A stretch of DNA of 37,676 nt, taken from assembly GCA_021162655.1 (NCBI GenBank), contig JAGGYI010000021.1, forward strand, positions 1-37,676, in the 5' to 3' direction. This DNA comes from Anaerolineae bacterium. GTDB lineage: Bacteria; Chloroflexota; Anaerolineae; UBA1429. Position 1 is the first letter of the stretch; each line of letters opens with the position of its first letter. The translations under genes and the position numbers were made by a program. The notes beneath the pieces were generated by a model that did no database searches, was not told the origin of the DNA, and was given only the letters and a program-made list of their open reading frames with translations. Shown here in pieces: positions 16,344-23,534 of the stretch.

Positions 16344-17681
16344 TCAAGGGGTATAGGGGATAGCGTTCGTCTCGTCGACGATCAGGCCCCAGCGATCGCG
16401 ATAGGCCTGGGCGGGGAGGAATTCGTCTTTTGTGCGTTGGAGCCACTGTTGGAGCTCTTGTTCAAGGAGGTCCTGGAGCTTGGAATAATCTGGGTCATTC
16501 ACCAGATTGTGAAGTTGGAAGGGGTCACGTAGATTGTCATAAAGTAGCCAGGGACCTTGTAGTGTCTTGACATAAGTAAAACGCTCTGTACGAATGCCAC
16601 GCCACTCCGGACAGTGTGGACATTCTCCAAAGGGAGCGATGGATTCAATCAGTGCGGAATTGGGACGTGGCCCTGGAGCGCCTGTTAGGAGATGAGAGAG
16701 GTCGTTGCCCTCGACGCTTGGGGGGATGGGGGCATGGGCTAAGCGAAGGAGGGTTGGCATGAGGTCTACCACATTAAAGGGGGTAGAGACTATTCGCGCT
16801 CCTCTTTGGATAGCAGGATAGCGAATGATGAGGGGCACGAGGATGGATTCATCCCAGGGCCATTGCTTTCGCCATACACCTTGGGATCCAAGCATATCGC
16901 CATGATCGGAGGTGAAGACGAAGATCGTTCGTTCAGCTTGTCCTGATTCCTCCAGAGCTGAGAGGAGCCACCCTAGAGCCTCGTCTAGGGCAGTGATGTG
17001 TGCATAATATCCAGCCAGGGATTCGCGATCTGCTTTGGGCACATTTGGGCGCACATATATTTGCTCGGGGTCGTAGAGCTGAAGATACTTTTGGGGAACC
17101 TCTCGATAGGGGTTGTGGGGAGGGCCCCAAGAGAGGAAGAGACAATAGGGCCGCTCTTGGCCGTGGGTACGGATATACTCAATGGCGAGCCTTGTCTGTG
17201 CATGGGCATCATACCCTTGCCAGTAGAGAGGATCGGGAGTATCCCGATAGTAGATGGAATGGAAGTATTGGTGGGTGCAGTTCCCCACAGCCCAAAAGTC
17301 GAACCCCTGGCGCCTGGGCCCGGGAGGTGTGAAGCCACTGCGCTCGGGGCCGTCTAGGTGCCATTTGCCGATATAGGCCGTGTCATAGCCGGCTTCTTTG
17401 AGCACCTGGGCGATTGTAATCTCTTCTTCAGGGAGGCGTAGATCGTTGATGATCATCCCCGTACTTAATGGATAGCGCCCGGTGAGCAAGGATGCGCGAT
17501 AAGGGGTACATACTGGGCAACAGGCTACCGCGGTGGTAAAAGTGATTCCTTCGGTGGCAAGGCGGTCTAGGTTGGGGGTTTGCACGCAAGGATTGCCGGC
17601 GTATCCGGTTGCTTGGGCGCGCATTTGGTCGGCAAAGACAAAGACAATGTTGGGGCGAGGAAGTGAATCAAAAGAAGACAT
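16344..17681 (-). CDS. Sulfatase-family hydrolase (cysteine-type formylglycine motif)
   Basis: 445 residues, alkaline-phosphatase superfamily. The N-terminal RPNIVFVFADQMR supplies metal ligand D18 (with Q19 where many have a second Asp). C58-T-P-Y-R62 fits the C-x-P-x-R core converted to formylglycine; GKWHL (105-109), PPHNP (187-191) and TSDHGD (258-262; D259, H260) complete the site. Family members cleave sulfate or phosphonate esters. No signal peptide is seen, so a cytoplasmic enzyme acting on imported sulfated sugars is likelier than an exported one. A formylglycine-generating enzyme or anaerobic sulfatase-maturating enzyme is needed but not in the window. Neighbouring sugar genes support carbohydrate sulfate use. 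ATG 17681 has a weak AGGGAAG site. Confidence 0.88.
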   Translation of the reverse strand: MSSFDSLPRPNIVFVFADQMRAQATGYAGNPCVQTPNLDRLATEGITFTTAVACCPVCTPYRASLLTGRYPLSTGMIINDLRLPEEEITIAQVLKEAGYDTAYIGKWHLDGPERSGFTPPGPRRQGFDFWAVGNCTHQYFHSIYYRDTPDPLYWQGYDAHAQTRLAIEYIRTHGQERPYCLFLSWGPPHNPYREVPQKYLQLYDPEQIYVRPNVPKADRESLAGYYAHITALDEALGWLLSALEESGQAERTIFVFTSDHGDMLGSQGVWRKQWPWDESILVPLIIRYPAIQRGARIVSTPFNVVDLMPTLLRLAHAPIPPSVEGNDLSHLLTGAPGPRPNSALIESIAPFGECPHCPEWRGIRTERFTYVKTLQGPWLLYDNLRDPFQLHNLVNDPDYSKLQDLLEQELQQWLQRTKDEFLPAQAYRDRWGLIVDETNAIPYTP

Positions 17682-17721
17682 GTTCTTCCCTCTCGCTGTA
17701 TTCCTCTGAGCTTACAATGCC

Positions 17722-17727
17722 TATAAT
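17722..17727 (+). promoter_or_regulatory. Candidate -10 for the deacetylase-like gene
   Basis: A perfect TATAAT lies 37 nt before ATG 17764, at a proper distance for a short leader carrying AAGGAG. No convincing -35 is found 16-18 nt upstream, so the call rests on the -10 alone. Confidence 0.4.
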
Positions 17728-17763
17728 ATGGTAGTTCGAGCGATAAGGCAAAGGAGATAGCGC

Positions 17764-19086
17764 ATGGCCAAGGTAATCTTTAGTTTTGATACAGAGGACT
17801 ATATTAATCCTCAGGCTGAAGAGGCAGTTCTTCGTCTTGCTCACACTTTGGAAGGCGAGGGCGTGCGTGGGTGCTTTTGTGTAGTCGGAGAGGTGGCGGC
17901 TACGTGGAGGCGTCGAGGGAGCAATCAAGTGCTAGAAGCATTACGCCCACATGAGATTGCTAGCCATACCTGGCGCCATTCGTGGCATCCGAACATCGTG
18001 GAATATAGCGAAGACCCGGATTGGCATCGCTCTTTGGCGCGCTTTTTGCGCGAGGAGCGGTATTCCTGTGATCTCATAATGGATGTGTGTGGGCGAGATC
18101 GTCTGTGGGCTTTTGTCAAACCAGGGAATTCCCTTTCGGCTCAGGCGATTTATGGGTATACCCTTTTGGGTAGTCCTATCTTTGGGGATAGCTTCCTCGA
18201 GCTTGGGAAAGGACGGGGACTCTGGTTTTGCAATGCACTGAACCTCTCCTATTCAGTGAGTGTGGAGCCTCTAAGGGAGAGGGGAGCTTTATCAAGCTAC
18301 CAACAACGGTTGGATGAATGGGCAGAAAGGGAGCGAATCACTTTCTATGCGCATCCTTGTAACCTGGTTTTGGCCAAATTCTGGGATACAGTGAACATGG
18401 CTCATGAGAACCGTCCCTGGGGAGATTGGTTACCCTCGCCTCCTCGTCCGCGGGAGGAAGTGGAACGATTTTTTGCTTCCTTTCGCGAGTTCATTCGGCT
18501 CCTCAAAGCTCATGGCGGCTTTGAGTTCGAGACCTATGAAGAAGTATGGCGACGGTATCAGGGGGAAATTCACCGTTCTTTGACCCTTCCCCGTTTGGTG
18601 CCGCTGTTGCAAAAGGCTGCGCAAAAGTTGACCTGGCAAACGGCCGAAGAAGGGGAAACCTTTTCTCCTGCTGAGCTCTTTGCTGCAGCGGTGGACTTTT
18701 TATCCGGGCGCCAGGATCCTTGGGGAGCTTGGGGAGTGATGGGGCCCATAGAAGAGCTGGCCAGCATAAAGGACCCCATCACTCTGCCAGCTAAAGACGT
18801 ACGTAAGGCTGCCGAGGCGTTAGCTCCTATTACCTACGTTCCTGGCCAAGTGCAGATAGGACGGGCTCTTTTGGGCCCCGGAGACATGTTGCGCGCTATG
18901 ACCCAGGTACTTGCAGGAAGGGAGCGGGTGAATCTCTCCCCTGGCCCTCAACTTCCTGAAGCTGCTGCCTGGCCACAATTGGCCCAGTTTGTTACCTCTG
19001 GGCAGTGGTGCCATCCTCCAGAGTGGACCAGCGAGCTTGTGGATAAACGGCTGCGTTGGCAATCTTGGACGATCCGGCCAGCCTAA
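17764..19086 (+). CDS. NodB-like polysaccharide deacetylase-type protein with extra C-terminal region
   Basis: 440 residues. The N-terminal 260 or so residues resemble the carbohydrate esterase 4/NodB barrel: FSFDTEDY (7-13) supplies the acidic residues, SHTWRHSWHP (67-76) gives the metal-binding H68 and H72, and FYAHPCN fits a late motif block. This would remove acetyl or similar groups from amino sugars; no signal peptide is present, so cytoplasmic action is likely. Residues from about 275 to the end have no family I recognise and look mixed alpha/beta. ATG 17764 has AAGGAG upstream. The gene is divergent from the sulfatase, and its stop codon overlaps that of the convergent Gfo/Idh gene. 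Confidence 0.75.
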   Translation: MAKVIFSFDTEDYINPQAEEAVLRLAHTLEGEGVRGCFCVVGEVAATWRRRGSNQVLEALRPHEIASHTWRHSWHPNIVEYSEDPDWHRSLARFLREERYSCDLIMDVCGRDRLWAFVKPGNSLSAQAIYGYTLLGSPIFGDSFLELGKGRGLWFCNALNLSYSVSVEPLRERGALSSYQQRLDEWAERERITFYAHPCNLVLAKFWDTVNMAHENRPWGDWLPSPPRPREEVERFFASFREFIRLLKAHGGFEFETYEEVWRRYQGEIHRSLTLPRLVPLLQKAAQKLTWQTAEEGETFSPAELFAAAVDFLSGRQDPWGAWGVMGPIEELASIKDPITLPAKDVRKAAEALAPITYVPGQVQIGRALLGPGDMLRAMTQVLAGRERVNLSPGPQLPEAAAWPQLAQFVTSGQWCHPPEWTSELVDKRLRWQSWTIRPA

Positions 19087-20240
19087 TCGGGCATGACGAT
19101 TTCGTAAAATTGGTGTGTTTCCGCAGATTCTCGAGCCCATAGGCAGGTGAGGGCACTCAGGATCCCCGCGGAAATGGGGCTTCTAGAGGGGGTACCGTCG
19201 CGCATGGCCCGCAAAAAGTCTAAAACGAGTTCCCTATCCCCCCCAAAGTGAGACATCTGCCCACTGAAATCGATGGTTTCTACCACTGGGGAGTGGTGTT
19301 TGTAAATGCGGATCGTATTTTCGTACCAATCAAAGTGGATCGTACCACGGTAGCCGTATAGACGGGCGCCCCGACGTGCAGCTTTGAGCCTGGCGAAAAA
19401 GTTCTGAGTGTAGCTGGCCTGGACGCCATTTTCGTATTCGAGAATGACGTTTCCGATGTCTTGATTGCGAATCCCTTTGGCAAAGAGGCACATTCTATCA
19501 GGGTCCGGCTCGACTTTTTCACCTTGAAAGCGTTGGTAGAAGAGGTTAAAAGGACTTTCTGGGCAGGTTTCCCACTCGTCGCAATCAACGCAACGAAGAT
19601 CAAAAGGCTTGTCCCCACCGTATATCCTTTGAGCCTTCATTGCGGCGACGAGGTGAGGGCGTTGACCTAGAAGATAATAAATATAGTCGAAATCGTGGGT
19701 GGCTTTTTGTAAAAAGAGCCCTCCTGTTTGATCATAGTTTCGGTACCATCTGCGGTAGTAAACGTCTCCATAGGGGACGTCGTTGAAAGCGACTACGTGT
19801 TCGACTGTTCCGATTTCGTCTGCTTCGATGATCTGCTTAACTGTCTGTACGATTGGCGTGAGCCGAAGAGGAAAGGAGACAACGACGGGCGCAGTCACCT
19901 GGCGGAAGGCAGCATCTAGCGCTTTGAGCTGTTCAAAGGAAATAGCTACAGGCTTTTCCAAAAAGAGGGGGATATTGTATGGGGCGACTTTGCAAGCCAT
20001 GGGGGTATGCAGATAGCAACGCGTCCCGATCATTACCCCATCTAGCTCTTCGTTGGCCAGCATTTCGTCTGCGTCGGTATAAAAGTGTGTTTCCTCCAGA
20101 AAAGGGTCAGCACTTGCCTGAATCTCTTTTGCCCGAGGGTCCGCAATGGCTGTGACGCGATATGGGGTGTCGTACATTCCCATTCTTTTGGCCATGTTGG
20201 AGATCCGTCGACCATAGCCGATGATGCCTACTTTGAGCAC
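19083..20240 (-). CDS. Gfo/Idh/MocA-family oxidoreductase with a four-Cys insertion
   Basis: 385 residues. The N-terminal Rossmann fold begins VGIIGYGRR (4-12), with EKP at 95-97 and the likely catalytic His in ATHDFDY (H182). An insertion after the central sheet holds C217-x2-C220-x5-C226 and C251, spacing that could bind a metal or an Fe-S cluster. Such insertions occur in some family members, and their function is not known to me. GTG 20240 has GGAGG 7 nt upstream, which decides the start. The substrate is unknown, probably a sugar or cyclitol given the deacetylase and sulfatase nearby. The gene ends in a 4-nt overlap with the convergent deacetylase gene. Confidence 0.82.
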   Translation of the reverse strand: MLKVGIIGYGRRISNMAKRMGMYDTPYRVTAIADPRAKEIQASADPFLEETHFYTDADEMLANEELDGVMIGTRCYLHTPMACKVAPYNIPLFLEKPVAISFEQLKALDAAFRQVTAPVVVSFPLRLTPIVQTVKQIIEADEIGTVEHVVAFNDVPYGDVYYRRWYRNYDQTGGLFLQKATHDFDYIYYLLGQRPHLVAAMKAQRIYGGDKPFDLRCVDCDEWETCPESPFNLFYQRFQGEKVEPDPDRMCLFAKGIRNQDIGNVILEYENGVQASYTQNFFARLKAARRGARLYGYRGTIHFDWYENTIRIYKHHSPVVETIDFSGQMSHFGGDRELVLDFLRAMRDGTPSRSPISAGILSALTCLWARESAETHQFYEIVMPD

Positions 20241-20309
20241 TGGGACACCTCCAAGAAAGATTTGCTGCTCATTCTATCTTGGTGGAAGGAAAGGTCAAGG
20301 GCAAAGAGA

Positions 20310-20336
20310 AAACACCCCCAAGTATAGGGGGTGTTT
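20310..20336 (-). terminator. Intrinsic terminator of the DUF1015-serA operon
   Basis: A 10-bp perfect stem (AAACACCCCC / GGGGGTGTTT) with a 7-nt loop is followed on the minus strand by tctctttg. It lies 18 nt past the serA stop and 70 nt before the Gfo/Idh start on the same strand, which insulates the two genes. Confidence 0.8.
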
Positions 20337-20353
20337 CCCAAGGAGGGGCCTGT

Positions 20354-21955
20354 TTATTCCTCTAGGTATCCATCAAGAGGAGGCAGGCAGACCATTCTTA
20401 CTCGCTGTACGTTGGGAACCTGCAAGAACTTGGGCATGAGCTCAGGGGGAACCTTTTCATCCAGGCCTAGGATCATAATCGAAGGCCCTCCTCGGCGCAC
20501 GCGGCTCATTTGGACAAAGGAGATGTTGATGTCTGCGCGCCCGAGGATTTGCCCCATGCCGCCGACAATGCCGGGACGGTCGTGATGAAGATCGACGAGC
20601 ATATGGCCTTGGACAACACAGTCGAGCCTCTGGCCATCGAGCATGACAAGGTGAGGTTCTCCTTGAATGATAGTCCCCGAGATACTGCGTTCCTCTGGGA
20701 CATTGGGCATGCGGGCGGAGATAAGGCTTTCGAAATGCTCTCGGCGTGAGGTGTGCCGTGTCTCAGAGATAGAAAGCCCACGTTGTTTCGCTACTCTAAA
20801 GGCGTTAACGATGTTGACAGGCTCGGCGCTGATAGGGCCCAGAAGACCTGCCAGAAAAGCAGAGCTAAGGATTTGCGTATTGTATTCGCAAATTTTGCCT
20901 TCGTAGATAAGTTCAATTTTGCTTGTCAATTCCCCGTGCCACTGGACGAAAAAGCTCCCCAGCCGCTGAGCGAGGTCGACATAGGGCTGGAGAAACTCTA
21001 GTGCCTTGGGAGGAAGGTAGGGGACGTTGACCGGATTGGAAGGGATGCGTCCTTCCAAAACATCGATGACCGAGCGAGCTACGTCTAGAGCGACAGAGGC
21101 TTGAGCCTCAGCTGTGGATGCACCGAGGTGAGGGGTGGCGATGACATTGGGCAGGCGGACGAGCTCGTTTCCTATGGCGGGTTCTACTTCAAAGACGTCC
21201 AGAGCGGCTCCGGCGATGCGTCCTTCTTTGAGCGCGGCCGCAAGGGCTTGCTCATCGATGATTCCTCCTCGAGCACAGTTGATGATGTAAGCGGAGGGTT
21301 TTACAAGGGCTAGTTGTTCTGCTCCAATCATCCCCCGAGTCTGAGGGGTGAGAGGAGTATGGATGGAGATAAAGTCTGCTTGCGAGAGAAGCTCATCTAG
21401 GCTGGTTAGTTTCACTCCGGAGGAGGCTGCGCGTTCAGGGGAGATGTAAGGATCGAAAGCGATGATCTGCATCTCCAATCCCCGAGCTTTGGAGGCAACA
21501 AGGGAGCCGATGCGTCCTAGCCCCACAAGGCCTAGAATTTTGCCACGCACTTCGATGCCCTGGAGGGTACCTTTCTCCCAGCGGCCTTCCTTGAGGGAGG
21601 AAATTGCAGAGTAGAGACGGCGGGCCAGGGTGAGAATCAAGGCGATGGTATGTTCTGCAACAGCATTGCTGTTCCCTGTAGGAGCATTGACAACGACGAT
21701 GCCGCGATTTGTGGCTGCTTCGACGTCGATGTTATCCACCCCAGTGCCGGCCCGACCGATGACGCGCAATTTATTCCCTGCGGCGATGATCTCTGCAGTG
21801 ACCTGGGTACGGCTGCGAACAATGAGCGCATCGTACTCTTTGATAACCTGGAGGAGTTCCTCAGCCGAGAGTCCTTTTTTTACATCCACTTGGGCATGTT
21901 TGCGAAGGTATTGCAACCCGGCTTCGCTGAGTGTTTCGGTAACTAGAATGTGCAT
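20354..21955 (-). CDS. serA: D-3-phosphoglycerate dehydrogenase, long form
   Basis: 533 residues from ATG 21955, chosen because GAGGAG lies about 10 nt upstream; an upstream TTG at 22003 has no support and would overlap the neighbouring gene. Domains: catalytic N-terminal 2-hydroxyacid part, NAD-binding GLVGLGRIG (142-150), catalytic R229 (CARGGI), E258 (EVEP) and H276 (TPHLGAS), then the allosteric substrate-binding insert (about 320-450) and a C-terminal ACT domain (DLHHDRPGIVGGMGQIL). The ACT domain fits serine feedback binding. The enzyme oxidises 3-phosphoglycerate to 3-phosphohydroxypyruvate, first step of serine synthesis. It is expressed with DUF1015, 25 nt upstream. Confidence 0.96.
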   Translation of the reverse strand: MHILVTETLSEAGLQYLRKHAQVDVKKGLSAEELLQVIKEYDALIVRSRTQVTAEIIAAGNKLRVIGRAGTGVDNIDVEAATNRGIVVVNAPTGNSNAVAEHTIALILTLARRLYSAISSLKEGRWEKGTLQGIEVRGKILGLVGLGRIGSLVASKARGLEMQIIAFDPYISPERAASSGVKLTSLDELLSQADFISIHTPLTPQTRGMIGAEQLALVKPSAYIINCARGGIIDEQALAAALKEGRIAGAALDVFEVEPAIGNELVRLPNVIATPHLGASTAEAQASVALDVARSVIDVLEGRIPSNPVNVPYLPPKALEFLQPYVDLAQRLGSFFVQWHGELTSKIELIYEGKICEYNTQILSSAFLAGLLGPISAEPVNIVNAFRVAKQRGLSISETRHTSRREHFESLISARMPNVPEERSISGTIIQGEPHLVMLDGQRLDCVVQGHMLVDLHHDRPGIVGGMGQILGRADINISFVQMSRVRRGGPSIMILGLDEKVPPELMPKFLQVPNVQRVRMVCLPPLDGYLEE

Positions 21956-21980
21956 TTCGTCTCTTCTCCTCAGGAGCAAG

Positions 21981-23261
21981 TTAGTATAAAGGGTTAAAAA
22001 CAAGACCAGTCAGCAACTTGGGGTAGAAATAGGTGCTCGTTGGGGGCATGGGTATGTCGTGAACGGCGGCCGTCCAGACCTGATCGATCCGAGTAGGATT
22101 AAGGATGAAAGCCGCTTTGGCCTGTCCTGTACGAACCATTTCCGCAGCCTTGTTTTCGTCAATGGTATAAGAGACGTGATCTGTAGTTGAAAGAACATGA
22201 GGTGGTAAACCCAAGAGGGGTTCTAGGATCAGCCTTTGCAAGATGACGACGTCCAGTTCGGCGAGTTCTGAAGGCAAGAATCTCTGCAAGGATTGGATGG
22301 CTCGTCTTTTGTCCTTAAGCTTAAGGATCCACTTTCCTGTTTTGGGAAGGTAGAGCCCGATGGCGATGGTCCTTTTGGCCTCTCGCGCGATCTCTAACGA
22401 GAGGGACTTTTGGTCTTTAACCGGCTGAAGGTTGAAGCTTTTCTCCAAGGCTTTGAGGAGCTCTTCTTCCGAGAGGCTCATCGCGCCGAGCACCCGGTGA
22501 GTAGCCAGGATACAGATACCCGGATCTTCTGCAGCGCTGAGATAGATAAGAGTGTAATCATAAGGCTGAGGACTAGGAGGATCCCCCTTTGCTTCTCGGC
22601 ATTCCTTTTGGTAGGCAAGGGCTGTTTCGTAGCGATGGTGCCCATCTGCAATGACTATCTCACGCTTTGCAAGGGTTTGGCAGATTGCCTCGATCGCTTG
22701 GGGATGGGTGATTCGCCAGAAGATATGTTGAACGTGTTCTTCGTCTTCAAAAGAAAGCAGAGGGGCCTCTTCTCGAGACGTTAGCCAATGGAGGACCTCT
22801 TGATCGGGATCGCGATAAAGGCCGAACACGGGACTCATGTTTGTTCGGGTAGCCCGTAGGAGCTTGAGTCGATCTAGTCGGGGGGCTTGGCGGGTGTATT
22901 CATGCCGGTGGATGCTTTGCCCCCAGGGCTGGAGAAGGATACGGGCGAGGAATCCGGTTCGGGTTCTCCTCTGGTCGTTTGGAAGAGAGAACGTTTGTTG
23001 ATAGCCATAGAGAGCAGGGGTCTGGTCTTGAATGAGGATTCTTTGAGTGATCCAGCGATGTAATGTCTGGGCCGCGGCCTGATGCCAGTTCTCTTGAGAG
23101 TCATCGCTTTTGAGGATCAAGCGCACCACGTTATAAGGATCTCGTTGCAGAAGTTGCTTTTTGAGCTCATAGTCGATGACGTCGTAGGGCGGTGCAAAAA
23201 CCCCGGGCCGAGCGTATTGAGGATTGTAACGTAGCCCTCGGAAAGGTTTGATTTCTACCAT
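21981..23261 (-). CDS. DUF1015-family protein, serA neighbour
   Basis: 426 residues from ATG 23261 (MVEIKPFRGLRYN is the typical family start, with GGTGG upstream). The frame stays open to 23396, but that stretch is structured leader RNA. Conserved blocks: APPYDVID (23-30), NVVRLIL (44-50), the HEYT patch (120-123) and ADGHHRYETAL (205-215), which looks like an active-site loop with two His. DUF1015 proteins frequently lie next to serA in anaerobic bacteria and archaea. A role in serine synthesis or its regulation is therefore likely, but the reaction is not known to me. It is the first gene of the operon from the promoter at 23414-23442. Confidence 0.85.
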   Translation of the reverse strand: MVEIKPFRGLRYNPQYARPGVFAPPYDVIDYELKKQLLQRDPYNVVRLILKSDDSQENWHQAAAQTLHRWITQRILIQDQTPALYGYQQTFSLPNDQRRTRTGFLARILLQPWGQSIHRHEYTRQAPRLDRLKLLRATRTNMSPVFGLYRDPDQEVLHWLTSREEAPLLSFEDEEHVQHIFWRITHPQAIEAICQTLAKREIVIADGHHRYETALAYQKECREAKGDPPSPQPYDYTLIYLSAAEDPGICILATHRVLGAMSLSEEELLKALEKSFNLQPVKDQKSLSLEIAREAKRTIAIGLYLPKTGKWILKLKDKRRAIQSLQRFLPSELAELDVVILQRLILEPLLGLPPHVLSTTDHVSYTIDENKAAEMVRTGQAKAAFILNPTRIDQVWTAAVHDIPMPPTSTYFYPKLLTGLVFNPLY

Positions 23262-23290
23262 TGAGCCACCATGAGAACAGGATAGAAGAG

Positions 23291-23317
23291 AAAAAGCCAG
23301 CTTTCGAAAAAGCTGGC
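23291..23317 (-). terminator. Intrinsic terminator within the DUF1015-serA leader
   Basis: A 9-bp perfect stem (GCCAGCTTT / AAAGCTGGC, minus-strand sense) with a 4-nt loop and T5 (23295-23291). It lies 30 nt before the DUF1015 ATG, so as a plain terminator it would stop the operon. It must be conditional, i.e. an attenuator. Confidence 0.8.
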
Positions 23318-23407
23318 GATAGAATTTGCCAGCGCCCGTCTCACTTCCCAGTGAGCAGACGGCGCGCGTTGCCTTCCACCTGGCGCGCATGGCCAAGTTT
23401 TGTTTCT
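23291..23407 (-). promoter_or_regulatory. Structured cis-regulatory leader (riboswitch/attenuator candidate) of DUF1015-serA
   Basis: Read on the minus strand from a predicted start near 23407. A nested hairpin CCGTC (23362-23358)-TGC-TCACT-GGGA-AGTGA-GACGG (23340-23336) extends outward with GCGCC pairing. GCCA at 23384-23381 can pair with TGGC at 23331-23328, with an unpaired 15-nt strand (23380-23366) between. GCTGGC (23333-23328) can instead pair with GCCAGC (23317-23312), and that GCCAGC also forms the left arm of the terminator, whose right arm is at 23301-23296. This A:B, B:C, C:D chain of exclusive pairs is the layout of a transcriptional riboswitch. I match it to no class I know. A serine- or glycine-related signal is a guess from the genes controlled. 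An alternative hairpin of two GCGCGC copies (23388-23383, 23367-23362) is possible. Confidence 0.65.
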
Positions 23408-23413
23408 AAAGTC

Positions 23414-23442
23414 ATTCTATCATAGAGGGGAGATTGTGTCAA
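23414..23442 (-). promoter_or_regulatory. Promoter of the DUF1015-serA operon
   Basis: TTGACA (23442-23437), 17-nt spacer, TAGAAT (23419-23414). This near-consensus promoter sits 26 nt from the divergent glycan-operon -35. It implies a transcribed leader of about 145 nt before ATG 23261. Confidence 0.85.
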
Positions 23443-23468
23443 AAGGAGCGATCTTGTAAGGGATGTCT

Positions 23469-23497
23469 TTGCGACTGTCTGGCGATGATGGTATAAT
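23469..23497 (+). promoter_or_regulatory. Promoter of the glycan export/glycosyltransferase operon
   Basis: TTGCGA (23469-23474), 17-nt spacer, TGG immediately before TATAAT (23492-23497): a perfect -10 with extended -10. The start near 23504 leaves about 31 nt to ATG 23535. It also excludes the frame-open start at 23463. Confidence 0.85.
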
Positions 23498-23534
23498 CCG
23501 ACTGCTCCGAAGCAAGTGCCCCGGTGAGCGAAAG

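Noticed and set aside
16998-17357. Plus-strand open frames over the sulfatase
   Set aside because: Shadows of the sulfatase, whose catalytic motifs are on the minus strand.
23291-23407. Leader as a T-box, SAM or cobalamin riboswitch
   Set aside because: GGTGGAA resembles the T-box antiterminator sequence but the rest of the T-box motif and specifier stem are missing and the leader is too short; no B12 box or SAM core is seen.
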